Shown here: positions 9,244-17,294 of the stretch, one piece after another
Layout: each line of letters starts with the position of its first letter
How positions within the stretch are numbered: position 1 is the first letter of the stretch
NCBI GenBank assembly: GCA_904381285.1
Contig: CAJFII010000005.1
Location: forward strand, 1-64,000
Direction of reading: 5' to 3'
DNA from: an uncultured Clostridia bacterium
GTDB lineage: Bacteria > Bacillota > Clostridia > TANB77 > CAG-508
DNA length: 64,000 nucleotides
Position numbers and translations under genes: made by a program
The notes under the pieces: generated by a model
What the model saw: the letters and a program-made list of their open reading frames with translations, nothing else
Database searches by the model: none
Told to the model about the DNA's origin: nothing

Positions 9244-10356
9244 ATGGTCAATTTAACATTTAATGATGAAACGCAAATGAAAATATTAGAATTTTTAGGA
9301 ACAACAGAAAAAATGATTGCAGATGTAACTAGCAAATTGTCTAATTCAAAAAAGGAAGCTAAAATTTATGCTATGTCAGATTTAGGATTATCAATAGATG
9401 CAGTAAGGATGATGGGAGGATTTTTTGTTGGAACTTGTATAACTTGGGACTGTGATGTTCCTTTCGTTCCAATAGATGCAACTGTTAATGTATGTGGTGT
9501 TTGTGCTTATAAACTAAAAAATAAAATTACACCACAAGAATTTAAAGAAAGAGTAGAAAATACTTTTAATAATGACACTACTTATGATTGGAATTATAAT
9601 AGAGGAAATCATTTTTGCACTCTATGTTATTGTGATGGAAAACAAAATTTAAAAGAAGGCTATTATATTGTAGTTCATGCTTCTGCGGCAGAATATAAAG
9701 AAGGCAATATGGAAGAAGGATTATTTCCAGAAAAAGACAACTGGTATTATAATGCAATTAAAACATATACAGATCCAGAAACAGGTAGATATCTAAGATA
9801 TTTGGATGGAGAATATGCAAAGAAATTTTGGAATATAGCACATTTTCTAGAAGATTTTAATGAAAAAAGAAATGAATATTTTATTGAGAAAACTTTTAAT
9901 GAATTAATTGACAAAAAAATAATAAATATTCAACATTATGGAATGCCAACAGAACATTCTATATGTATAGGATGTCACTGGAAAGAAGGAATGTATGCAT
10001 TACTAACAGCACCAGGGGAAGATATCTATTTTATAAATCCTTTAAAAAGTAATAATAATAGATTTAAACATGATAATTTAAATTTTACACTAAGTCCACA
10101 TGGACTTGGGCAAAAAGTACCGAACAAAAATGCAGATATAAGAATAAGTAAAGATAATATAATAATTGGAAATAATAGTTTTAAAGATGGTCAAATACTG
10201 GACATAGATGTAGATATAAAAATTAGAGGAACAGTGCCAGGTGATGCACCTATATCTGAAACAGTCCAAGATATTTTAAAAATATATCCTGGTCAAATAC
10301 AAGGTAAAATGAAACAAATTGCATCTATTACAAAAAGAGGATTTAAAGTATATTAG
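9244..10356 (+). CDS. Cys-rich conserved protein of unknown function
   Basis: I do not recognise this 370-aa protein. Its first half has paired cysteines: TCITWDCDVPFVPIDATVNV, then CGVCAYKL, then HFCTLCYCDG. The C-terminal half has SICIGCHWKEGMYALLTAPG and SPHGLGQKVPN. The spacing suggests metal or Fe-S binding sites and a globular cytosolic enzyme; no signal peptide or membrane segment is seen. It lies between a LysR regulator and a histidine phosphatase whose start is ten bases beyond its stop. This suggests a small regulated metabolic module. No CGG frameshift site occurs in it. Confidence 0.6.
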   Translation: MVNLTFNDETQMKILEFLGTTEKMIADVTSKLSNSKKEAKIYAMSDLGLSIDAVRMMGGFFVGTCITWDCDVPFVPIDATVNVCGVCAYKLKNKITPQEFKERVENTFNNDTTYDWNYNRGNHFCTLCYCDGKQNLKEGYYIVVHASAAEYKEGNMEEGLFPEKDNWYYNAIKTYTDPETGRYLRYLDGEYAKKFWNIAHFLEDFNEKRNEYFIEKTFNELIDKKIINIQHYGMPTEHSICIGCHWKEGMYALLTAPGEDIYFINPLKSNNNRFKHDNLNFTLSPHGLGQKVPNKNADIRISKDNIIIGNNSFKDGQILDIDVDIKIRGTVPGDAPISETVQDILKIYPGQIQGKMKQIASITKRGFKVY

Positions 10357-10366
10357 GAGGATTTAT

Positions 10367-10912
10367 ATGGAAATACTATTAACAAGACATGGTCAAACTG
10401 AATGGAATTTTCTTAAAAAGGTTCAAGGAAAAGCTGATATTAAACTAAACGAAAAAGGAATTGAACAAGCTAAAAATGTAAAAGATAAATTAAAAAATGA
10501 GCAAATTGATTTAATCCTTTGTTCACCTTTAATTAGAGCTGTTGAAACAGCTAATATTATAAATGCTGATAGAAATATTCCAATATTGATAACTGAAAAG
10601 TTATCTGAGAGAGATTTTGGTGAATTTGAAGGAATGCCCACTACAGACTTTGATTATGAAGCATTTTGGAGTTATAAACAAAATATACAATATGAAAAAG
10701 CAGAAAATATTAGAAACTTTTTTCAAAGAGTTTATGGCTTTCTTAATGATATATACTTAAAATATAAAGATAAGCGAATATTATTGGTAGCACATGGTGG
10801 AATTAGTATACCTGTTTATTGTTACTTTAACGGAATACCTGATCAAGATACTTTATTAGACTTAGTAATTGAAAATTGTGAAGTTGTTAAATATGTTTAC
10901 AAAGAAAATTGA
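10367..10912 (+). CDS. Histidine phosphatase (phosphoglycerate mutase-like)
   Basis: The product begins MEILLTRHGQTEWN, the RHG catalytic motif with the phospho-accepting His at about residue 8. It continues with CSPLIRAVETANII, SERDFGEFEG and, near residue 142, LLVAHGGI, which carries the second catalytic His. An AGGAGG site fits ATG 10367; the in-frame start at 10319 overlaps the previous gene and is rejected. The 181-aa length is typical of small-molecule histidine phosphatases. The substrate is unknown. It forms a likely operon with the upstream Cys-rich protein and is followed by a strong terminator. Confidence 0.9.
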   Translation: MEILLTRHGQTEWNFLKKVQGKADIKLNEKGIEQAKNVKDKLKNEQIDLILCSPLIRAVETANIINADRNIPILITEKLSERDFGEFEGMPTTDFDYEAFWSYKQNIQYEKAENIRNFFQRVYGFLNDIYLKYKDKRILLVAHGGISIPVYCYFNGIPDQDTLLDLVIENCEVVKYVYKEN

Positions 10913-10943
10913 TAAACTTTTATAAGGGTTAAAATATTTAAAA

Positions 10944-10979
10944 ACCAAAAAAGGAGCTTGTAAAAGCTCCTTTTTTGGT
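10944..10979. terminator. Strong bidirectional terminator
   Basis: A perfect 16-bp stem (ACCAAAAAAGGAGCTT with its complement) carries a 4-nt loop, GTAA. It works in either direction between the histidine phosphatase and the convergent Fic gene. Confidence 0.9.
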
Positions 10980-11012
10980 CTAGATAGGAGAATTTGTATA
11001 GTTTAAATGCAG

Positions 11013-11693
11013 TTAATTCTTATATCCAAACTTCTCCATTCTTTCTTCTTCTCTAGTAGATAATTCTTTTAGCCATTCAGCTAATCCATTGACTTCATTA
11101 TTTCTTAAAAATTCAAAATATTTTACCCTATCTTCTTTTGCTATAACAACAGGTGGCAGATCATTCTTTAATAATTCATAATTTATAAGTAATCTACCTG
11201 TTCTTCCATTTCCATCTTCAAAAGGATGTATTCTTTCAAAATCAATATGGTATTTAGCAATTTTAGCGAATATGTCTTGTTCATCATGATTGTAATTATA
11301 TATATAATACATCATCAAATTTGGAACTTTTTCAGGCTCTGGTGGAATATGTTCACTACCTTGTATAAATACTTGTATAGTTCTATAACCTTCTGTATCT
11401 TTAATATTTCTATTTATAGTCTCATTTAATTTTTTTATAAATCTTTCATCAAATTCTTCATTATTTTGTAAATTCTTAAAAACTAATTCTAATGCTTTTT
11501 TGTGATTGATAGCTTCATATATTTCTCTTGGCTCTTTTCCTTCGATTTTAAAGCTATTGTCGTTGTAAAGAATAGCATATGTTTCAGCATAGGTAAGTGT
11601 ACTTCCTTCAATAGCATTTGAATGATAAGTACTTCTTGTAATTAAATCTTCTAAATAAGATTTATTATTTAAAATAAAATCTAGAATTGACAT
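11013..11693 (-). CDS. Fic-domain protein (probable AMP transferase)
   Basis: The 226-aa product has the full Fic active-site motif HPFEDGNGRTGR (about residues 155-166) and a beta-hairpin flap region with EGYRTIQVFI. The N-terminal helix holds YHSNAIEGSTLT, an (S/T)xxxE(G/N)-type auto-inhibitory motif. This fits the short Fic proteins that carry their inhibitory helix at the N-terminus. Fic enzymes usually transfer AMP to a Ser, Thr or Tyr hydroxyl on a target protein. The gene is monocistronic, between terminators, and lies just left of the integrated element. The target is unknown. Confidence 0.9.
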   Translation of the reverse strand: MSILDFILNNKSYLEDLITRSTYHSNAIEGSTLTYAETYAILYNDNSFKIEGKEPREIYEAINHKKALELVFKNLQNNEEFDERFIKKLNETINRNIKDTEGYRTIQVFIQGSEHIPPEPEKVPNLMMYYIYNYNHDEQDIFAKIAKYHIDFERIHPFEDGNGRTGRLLINYELLKNDLPPVVIAKEDRVKYFEFLRNNEVNGLAEWLKELSTREEERMEKFGYKN

Positions 11694-11772
11694 AAATTTT
11701 TCTCCTTTATAGTGTTATATAAAAATATTATTTAATTAAAACATAGAAATCAAATCATTTTATATATTATAT

Positions 11773-11814
11773 AAAAAAATAGCTGTACTAATAAACTAGC
11801 ACAGCTATTTTTTT
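11773..11814. terminator. Hairpin terminator next to attL
   Basis: AAAAAAATAGCTGT pairs with ACAGCTATTTTTTT around a 14-nt loop. It lies immediately left of the attL repeat. Confidence 0.7.
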
Positions 11815-11817
11815 CTT

Positions 11818-11830
11818 TTGGTCGAGGTGA
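11818..11830. repeat. attL core (13-bp direct repeat)
   Basis: TTGGTCGAGGTGA is identical to 24337-24349. It equals the last bases of tRNA-Pro plus its CCA and one more base, in the same orientation. It is followed by AGTAATC and then ACCTCG, which forms a small inverted repeat with the CGAGGT of the core. Confidence 0.85.
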
Positions 11831-11892
11831 GTAATCTATACCTCGTACTATTTTCTTTGATATTTCACTACTTACAGCCGTTATGCTTTATT

Positions 11893-11950
11893 TTGCGGAA
11901 CACTTTTGCGGAAATTTACAAGTTTTCTATTCTTTAAAATTCCGCAAAGT
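11893..11950. repeat. Left arm-type integrase-binding repeats
   Basis: TTGCGGAACA (11893-11902) and TTGCGGAAATTTAC (11906-11919) recur exactly at the right end of the element (24181-24190 and 24139-24152). An inverted TTCCGCAA-like copy lies at 11940-11947. Their position just inside both att sites fits arm sites for the integrase. Confidence 0.6.
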
Positions 11951-11983
11951 TTCAGTGTTTCCTTTGTAATTTTCTAAAACATT

Positions 11984-13348
11984 TTAAATTGCAATTTTTT
12001 CTTTGTCTAATAATGCTCCAAAGATATTCTTTTCGATTAAGTAATTTACTACATTTTCATTCTCTGATTTAATAAAATCATTATCTATATCAACATAGTA
12101 TTTCATTGTTATAGATATATCTGAATGACCTAATATCTCTTTTAATACTGCTGGAGCTATCTTTGCTTCTGCACACCTTGTTGCAAAAGTTCCTCTTAAC
12201 ATATGAGTGTGTATATCTGTTCTAGTTACTTTCTTGCCTTTTGAGTTTATATCCTCATAAAGACCTATTCCTAGTTTTAATCCTGCTCGCTTTAAAGCTG
12301 AATTTATACTAGCTTCTTCATATAGTCCATATTGCTTATTATTAGAATTATAAAATAATAGGTGGAACTTATTTGGAATAATATGTTTTATTGCACCTTC
12401 CAATGCTTTTTTACTTATATCATTCAAATTTATAGTTCTTTGACCAGAAAAAGTCTTTGTAGTTTCTCCAATTCTTGATTTTCCTTTAGCATCTTTTGTT
12501 TGCGTTCTTCTAATTATTATAATTCCTTTTTCTAAATCAACATCTTTAGTATAATCTAATACTAAAGCCTCCCCTATTCTCATTCCTGTACTCAGCAATA
12601 ATAAAAATAGATATTTGTGTTTAAATTTAGAATATGGTACATCATTTAAAAATTCTATCAATTTTCTTTGTTCATCTATTGTAAGTGCAATTCTGTGATG
12701 CCCCACATATTCGCTTTTTGTTTTTTTAACTCTTTTATATCCTGCTAGAAAATTCTCTTTTATTATTTTCTGATGATATGCCTCTCCAAATCCCATACAT
12801 AATAACTCATAATTTTGTTTTATTGTTGTTTTAGAATAAGTTTTAATTTTGGCAAGATAGTTTACTATATCTTCTCTTATTACTTTTGCAATAGGTTTAT
12901 TTGCAAAAGATTCTTTTCCTAGCTGTTTTAATGTATCTAGTTTTCTTTTATAAGTAGACTCTATAATTTGATTTAGATTAAATTGTTCTTCTATCATTGG
13001 TTTTACTAAATCTATTAAAGTTTTATTTGTTTTAGTTATAATTCTAGGTCCACCATTTTTGTCTAAATTTATTTTATATTCTAAAGCCATATTAAATGCT
13101 TCTTCTTCTGTATTTGCTACGAATGACTTTCTTAATGTTTTTCCTGTTGTCTGATCTCTACCAATAGTTAAAACAGCTTTACAAGTTTTAGAAATATAAA
13201 ACTTATCACACCCTTTGCATAATTCATATTGTTTTTCTTTTTCAATGTTCTTATTATTTTTGCAATTAGCACATACTGTTGCATCATATTTTCCTTTTGC
13301 TCTTTTTGATATATATGTGCCTACAGTTATTCCCTTAAATTTTTTCAT
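11984..13348 (-). CDS. int: Tyrosine site-specific integrase
   Basis: The 454-aa product has the catalytic residues of tyrosine recombinases: Arg in STGMRIGEAL, the HxxR box in HTHMLRGTFATRC, and the C-terminal LGHSDISITMKYYV bearing the nucleophile Tyr. The N-terminus has two Cys pairs (CANCKN and CKGC) and an arm-binding segment. A SAM-like core-binding domain precedes the catalytic domain. Position beside attL, convergent toward the end, is typical of elements that integrate in a tRNA 3' end. It should recombine the 13-bp tRNA-Pro core. The start at 13348 is preceded by GGAGAG. Confidence 0.93.
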   Translation of the reverse strand: MKKFKGITVGTYISKRAKGKYDATVCANCKNNKNIEKEKQYELCKGCDKFYISKTCKAVLTIGRDQTTGKTLRKSFVANTEEEAFNMALEYKINLDKNGGPRIITKTNKTLIDLVKPMIEEQFNLNQIIESTYKRKLDTLKQLGKESFANKPIAKVIREDIVNYLAKIKTYSKTTIKQNYELLCMGFGEAYHQKIIKENFLAGYKRVKKTKSEYVGHHRIALTIDEQRKLIEFLNDVPYSKFKHKYLFLLLLSTGMRIGEALVLDYTKDVDLEKGIIIIRRTQTKDAKGKSRIGETTKTFSGQRTINLNDISKKALEGAIKHIIPNKFHLLFYNSNNKQYGLYEEASINSALKRAGLKLGIGLYEDINSKGKKVTRTDIHTHMLRGTFATRCAEAKIAPAVLKEILGHSDISITMKYYVDIDNDFIKSENENVVNYLIEKNIFGALLDKEKIAI

Positions 13349-13381
13349 AATATCGTTCTCTCCTTTTTTGTTAAATTTAAG

Positions 13382-13452
13382 GAAAACTATTGCTTTGTTT
13401 AGATTTTATGGTATAATTATATTAGATTTAGGGAACTAAAGCAATAGTTTTC
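13382..13452. repeat. 15-bp perfect inverted repeat upstream of int
   Basis: GAAAACTATTGCTTT (13382-13396) and its exact complement (13438-13452) flank about 41 bp that contain a TATAAT-like hexamer readable on both strands. It could be an operator or a terminator/anti-terminator controlling int expression from the upstream excisionase gene. Confidence 0.5.
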
Positions 13453-13508
13453 TTTCAGTTTTTAATACATATTGAAGGTTTAAATGTCGCATATTTAAAT
13501 CTTCTTTT

Positions 13509-13709
13509 TTATTCTTCTTCAAAAACTCGTCTTGTTTTGAAATATTCTTTAAAATTTTCTTCTAAAATTCTATAAGACCTTCCGACCTTCTCACAAGGAA
13601 AATCTTTTCTATGAAATAACTCTAAACAAGTTTTGTTTCCAATTCCCAATGCTTTCATTACATCTTTTGTTGTCATAAACTTCATACTAACTTGAGTATT
13701 ATCTCCCAT
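13509..13709 (-). CDS. Excisionase-like helix-turn-helix protein
   Basis: GAGGAGGAG precedes ATG 13709, giving a 66-aa product; longer in-frame starts lack an SD. The sequence MTTKDVMKALGIGNKTCLEL followed by KVGRSYRILEENFKEYF is the MerR/excisionase-type winged helix in which the protein reads a DNA site and bends it. Small proteins of this sort next to integrases direct excision. The gene is in line with int, separated by a 15-bp inverted repeat, and has a long structured leader. Confidence 0.75.
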   Translation of the reverse strand: MGDNTQVSMKFMTTKDVMKALGIGNKTCLELFHRKDFPCEKVGRSYRILEENFKEYFKTRRVFEEE

Positions 13710-13770
13710 ATAACTTACTCCTCCTCTCATTTAATTTTTGAATGATATTGTTCCTGTCCCTCTATTCTGG

Positions 13771-13882
13771 GCAATGCTAAACGGTATTTTATACTCCACT
13801 GGAATTTCACCACTCCGTAACCTACCGAGTTGCACCCATTGCTTGCGACGGTTTTATCACGCTCGAGCTGTGGCTATGCAAG
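13771..13882 (-). ncRNA. Structured leader RNA upstream of the excisionase gene
   Basis: This stretch is markedly more GC-rich than its surroundings and has nested pairings. GCAATG/CATTGC (13771-13776 with 13837-13842) encloses CGGTA/TACCG (13782-13786 with 13823-13827). A third stem, CTTGC/GCAAG (13842-13846 with 13878-13882), encloses a CAC...GTG hairpin around GCTCGAGC. It ends about 60 nt before the excisionase start on the minus strand. No convincing protein is encoded. A cis-regulatory or attenuator role is inferred; I cannot assign a known family. Confidence 0.5.
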
Positions 13883-13936
13883 TGTATCATTATTTTGTAT
13901 TTAGCTATTGGATATTTAATTTTCAATGTTCTGTCA

Positions 13937-13958
13937 AAATTTTCTTAAATTCTCTTGA
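13937..13958. repeat. 22-bp direct repeat, left copy
   Basis: AAATTTTCTTAAATTCTC followed by TTGA is repeated exactly at 24302-24323, next to attR. This copy lies upstream of the excisionase leader RNA. It may be a protein-binding site shared by the two control regions. Confidence 0.55.
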
Positions 13959-14089
13959 CTTCTCACCTGTAATTGTTGTATACTATTGTTGTATAAAATC
14001 AATTACATTATGATTATAGTATACCGTAATCTATTTTATATGTCAATAGATTACAAATAAAAAATTAAAAAAATTTGGGAGATTGTAAA

Positions 14090-15040
14090 ATGAATGTTAA
14101 TTTAAAATTAGAAACAGCTAATTTTTGTTACGTTTATAACAAATATAAAGTTGAGACAATAAAAAAACAAAAATATATATTACCTGATAAAAATGCCACT
14201 AAAAAGGTCATAAATATAACAGAAAATATTGATACCATTTTAGTAGAAACATTAAATCTTGGGAAAAAAGTTTTCTATGAAGAAAATATAGAAGATTTTG
14301 AATTACTTGAATTTGTAAGCAAATATGGTTTGTTTGGCTTTATGGCTGATCTACCTATAAATAGATATTATATATTAGATGATGAAGTTGCTATAAGAGA
14401 TCCATTTTATATAAATTATAAAGACGGTGTGGACTTATTAAAAACAGAAGAATATTTAAAATTCTTTTTACCAAATTTAACTAAAAAAGAAATTCAAAAT
14501 TTAATTAAAAAATGTAAAAATGAATTACATTCTAACACGAAAAAAGAAACATATTTAACATCTGTTCTAAATGAATATTTAATATACTCTAATAATTATG
14601 CAGAACCTATAAATATGATTTTAAGTTATGCTAGGTCTTTATATAAAAACTTATACGCAACCATAGAACATAAACCAGTAGAAATTTTTCTACCTTTCTT
14701 AAGTGCAAATAACTTAACTCATAATTTAGAAGATTTATATTACAACAATAGTTTTGGATTTACTATTAATTACTTAAAACAAGGTATTGATACATATTAT
14801 GCAATACAAGTCGCCCAAGATGTAAGATTATTAAAACTTTGCAACTTCTGTCATAAAGCATTTATCGCAAATAACCCTAAAGCTGAATATGATACACCAC
14901 AATGTAAGAATAAAGCTAATGTATATAAGAGCAGGAAAAAGAATTTAACGCCTAATTTAATTAATACAGAAAATGGAATTACAGCTAAAATTCCAAGTCA
15001 AGAATTATCAACTAAAACAAAAAAATCAAATAAAAAATAG
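14090..15040 (+). CDS. Hypothetical protein with C-terminal zinc finger-like motif
   Basis: GGGAGAT precedes ATG 14090; the in-frame TTG at 14075 is upstream of this SD and is rejected. The 316-aa product has a long helical body and, near residues 255-285, KLCNFCHKAFIANNPKAEYD followed by TPQCKNK. That is a CxxC...CxxxC zinc-finger pattern like CGNR-type or DUF6076-type element proteins. The C-terminus is Lys-rich. It is transcribed away from int/xis and is probably the first gene of the cargo operon. Its function is unknown. Confidence 0.6.
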   Translation: MNVNLKLETANFCYVYNKYKVETIKKQKYILPDKNATKKVINITENIDTILVETLNLGKKVFYEENIEDFELLEFVSKYGLFGFMADLPINRYYILDDEVAIRDPFYINYKDGVDLLKTEEYLKFFLPNLTKKEIQNLIKKCKNELHSNTKKETYLTSVLNEYLIYSNNYAEPINMILSYARSLYKNLYATIEHKPVEIFLPFLSANNLTHNLEDLYYNNSFGFTINYLKQGIDTYYAIQVAQDVRLLKLCNFCHKAFIANNPKAEYDTPQCKNKANVYKSRKKNLTPNLINTENGITAKIPSQELSTKTKKSNKK

Positions 15041-15050
15041 GAGGTTTGTT

Positions 15051-15242
15051 ATGAAAATTAAATGTTTAAAATGTAATGATATTATTGAATCTTTAGGTGT
15101 TCACGATTTCAAAAAATGTAAATGTGGAGCTTGTTTTATAGACGGTGGAAATCAATATACACGAATTGGTGGAAATCCAGATGATATTGTTATTATAAAA
15201 GATGACGGAACTGAAAAAAAATTAAAGACAAATAAAAAATAA
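15051..15242 (+). CDS. Small zinc-ribbon-like protein
   Basis: A GGAGG site lies 10 bases upstream of ATG 15051, so the longer frame from 14973 is rejected. The 63-aa product begins MKIKCLKCNDIIESLGVHDF and continues KKCKCGACFIDGGN. These two CxxC/CxC knuckles suggest one zinc-binding rubredoxin-like fold. It then has GGNPDDIVIIKDDGTEKKL. Small proteins of this layout are common in Bacillota mobile elements, but I know of no defined role. It is ten bases after the preceding gene. Confidence 0.65.
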   Translation: MKIKCLKCNDIIESLGVHDFKKCKCGACFIDGGNQYTRIGGNPDDIVIIKDDGTEKKLKTNKK

Positions 15243-15371
15243 AAATTTGAAGATTAAACTAGACACTTCGTAAACATTGACTTATAGTAGCAATTAGTAA
15301 AAACAGTAATTTGGATAAATGACTTTGATAAGCTTGGTATTATAAATTAAGATTATACAAGGAGTACATAT

Positions 15372-16286
15372 ATGGAAACTAAAATATGTAATAAGTGTGG
15401 TATAGAAAAGCCTTTAAAAGATTTTCAATTTAGAAAAGATACCAATTCATATAGAAATGCCTGTAAAGAATGTATAAATAAACAGAAAAAAATTCTTTAT
15501 GATAAAAAGCATGCAGAAGAAAGAAGATTAAGACAACTGAGAAAACAAGAATTGCCAGATACAATAATATGTAATAAATGTGGGATAGAAAAAGATATAT
15601 CTATGTTTGATTTTAGAAAAGATACAGGAAAATATAGAAATACTTGTAAAGAATGCCGAAAAAAAATATCAAAAGACTATTATTTATCTCATAAAAAAGA
15701 AATCAGAGAAAAACAAAAAGTATATGGTAAAAAATATCGAAAAGAAAACAAAGAAATATTGTCTAAAAAAGGAAAAGAATACTATGAAGCTAATAAAGAA
15801 AAAATAAAACCAAGACATAAGAAAAATAATGCAAAGAGATATATTGAAAAGAGAGAAAAAATTTTGCAATATAGTAAAGAATATAAAGAAACACATAAAG
15901 AACAAGTAAGAATTAGAATAAATAAATATGAAAAAGAAAGAAAGAAAAAAGATCCATTATTTAAATTAATAAAACAAGTAAGGACATTAATAAATAATAG
16001 CTTTTCTAATAAAGGATATAAAAAAAATACAAAAATAGAAAAAATACTTGGAGTAAATATAGATTTTTTTATTACATACTTATTAGAAACTTATAAAAAA
16101 AATTATGGCGTTGAATGGGATGGCAAAGAAGATGTGCATATTGACCATATTATTCCTTTATCAACAGCAAACTCAAAAGAAGAAGTCATAAAATTATGTC
16201 ATTATACAAATTTACAGTTATTAAAAGCGAAGGATAATTTAAATAAGAGTAATAAATTGAACTGGAAAGTGGAGGAGAAAAAATGA
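15372..16286 (+). CDS. HNH endonuclease with tandem zinc-knuckle repeats
   Basis: The 304-aa product has two N-terminal copies of the unit ICNKCGIEK...FRKDT..YRN.CKEC (about residues 5-37 and 64-97). A long, very basic coiled segment follows. The C-terminal HNH domain reads HIDHIIPLSTANSKEEV, then LCHYTNLQLLKAKDNLNKSNK. HNH nucleases of this type occur in phages and mobile elements and are often homing-like. GGAG precedes the ATG. Its stop overlaps the next gene by four bases (ATGA). It may cut invading DNA or promote spread of the element; neither is shown. Confidence 0.75.
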   Translation: METKICNKCGIEKPLKDFQFRKDTNSYRNACKECINKQKKILYDKKHAEERRLRQLRKQELPDTIICNKCGIEKDISMFDFRKDTGKYRNTCKECRKKISKDYYLSHKKEIREKQKVYGKKYRKENKEILSKKGKEYYEANKEKIKPRHKKNNAKRYIEKREKILQYSKEYKETHKEQVRIRINKYEKERKKKDPLFKLIKQVRTLINNSFSNKGYKKNTKIEKILGVNIDFFITYLLETYKKNYGVEWDGKEDVHIDHIIPLSTANSKEEVIKLCHYTNLQLLKAKDNLNKSNKLNWKVEEKK

Positions 16287-16525
16287 GTTATGAAATAGAC
16301 AAAATTAATGAAATCGACTGCCCTTGTGGTAAAGGAAAAATCAAGCAAATATTCAAATCAAACGATTGGAATCAATCCAAAGTTGAAGTGATTATTGATT
16401 GTAAAGAATGTATTAAAAACTATGACATTATTAGTGAATATTTTTGTCCTAAACCTAAACATGATTATACAATATATTATTGCAAAAACAAGAATACTGG
16501 AAAAAAATTTAAATTAGATTTTTAA
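16283..16525 (+). CDS. Small cysteine-rich (zinc ribbon) protein
   Basis: The 80-aa product overlaps the end of the HNH gene by four bases and uses GGAGG within that gene as its ribosome-binding site. Cysteines are at CPCGKG, CKEC, YFCP and YYCK, consistent with a zinc ribbon. It is translationally coupled to the HNH nuclease and may be its partner or antidote; that is inference from coupling. I do not recognise the family. Confidence 0.6.
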   Translation: MSYEIDKINEIDCPCGKGKIKQIFKSNDWNQSKVEVIIDCKECIKNYDIISEYFCPKPKHDYTIYYCKNKNTGKKFKLDF

Positions 16526-16622
16526 ATTAGAATTAATTTTATAACTTAGTTATTTTGTAAAAAATTTCTTGATTGTAAAAAGTAAACTTTAAAATGAACA
16601 AATTATTGAAAAACGGAAATAA

Positions 16623-16651
16623 CTGACAAGTTAAAGTATATATGATATAAT
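16623..16651 (+). promoter_or_regulatory. Promoter of the Thoeris-like pair
   Basis: CTGACA (16623-16628) and TATAAT (16646-16651) are spaced by 17 bp. A strong AAGGAGG follows before the TIR gene. Confidence 0.6.
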
Positions 16652-16682
16652 ATTTAAAATATTAAGGAGGTAGGATAAAATA

Positions 16683-17294
16683 ATGAGTAAACAAGTTTAT
16701 ATTAGTGCAGATTATTCAGATGGTTCTGGTGACCGCGATGTTGTAGAAGTATTAAACAAATGGGGCAATGACAATATGCATAAAGTCGACTTTATAGATA
16801 TGTCCAAGGTTTCTTCAGGTAGCGTTGCAGAAACCCCTGATTGTCGTATCTGCGACTTAAAAAGAGAATTTAATAAACAAATAAATGCTTCTTCTGCTGT
16901 GATTTTCATTGTAGGAGATAAAACTGCATCTCGTACAGCGGGAAGTGGCTGTTTAAGAGCAACTAAAGACCAATTGTTTTGTACTTGTACTCCGTACAAA
17001 CAAAACACTAACGGTTCTAAGGCTTGTAAAATTCAATCTACTTTTACTCCAGGTCCAAATGATGATGTTGGATGCATAAATTCATTTTCATATCTAAAAC
17101 ACGAGTTTGAACAAGCTAAAAAACGAAATAAGAAAATTATAGTATTTTACAATTCACTACGTAAAGAAGTAAATTGGCTTCCCTCTTATATGAAAGATTA
17201 TGAAGATGATGCAATACCTTTTTGGACGACGAATGCTTGGGGCGAAAAAGTTGGAAACTATACTTATTTAAAAGAGGTGTTAGGATATGCTTAA
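16683..17294 (+). CDS. thsB: TIR-domain protein, ThsB-like (type II Thoeris)
   Basis: The 203-aa product begins MSKQVYISADYSDGSGDRD and contains the patches FIDMSKVSSGS, LKREFNKQINASSAVIFIVG and DKTASRTAG. It closes with an IIVFYNSLR strand. This is the DUF1863-like TIR fold of Thoeris ThsB. In Thoeris, ThsB senses phage infection and makes a nucleotide signal from NAD+; for type II systems a histidine-ADP-ribose product has been reported. The next gene overlaps its last codons by eight bases and encodes a membrane-anchored Macro-type protein, the expected type II effector. The catalytic Glu cannot be assigned with certainty by eye. Confidence 0.75.
   Translation: MSKQVYISADYSDGSGDRDVVEVLNKWGNDNMHKVDFIDMSKVSSGSVAETPDCRICDLKREFNKQINASSAVIFIVGDKTASRTAGSGCLRATKDQLFCTCTPYKQNTNGSKACKIQSTFTPGPNDDVGCINSFSYLKHEFEQAKKRNKKIIVFYNSLRKEVNWLPSYMKDYEDDAIPFWTTNAWGEKVGNYTYLKEVLGYA

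Noticed and set aside
13738..14013. 91-aa plus-strand ORF over the leader RNA
   Set aside because: It overlaps the structured region, lacks an SD, and its content is dictated by the opposite-strand RNA.
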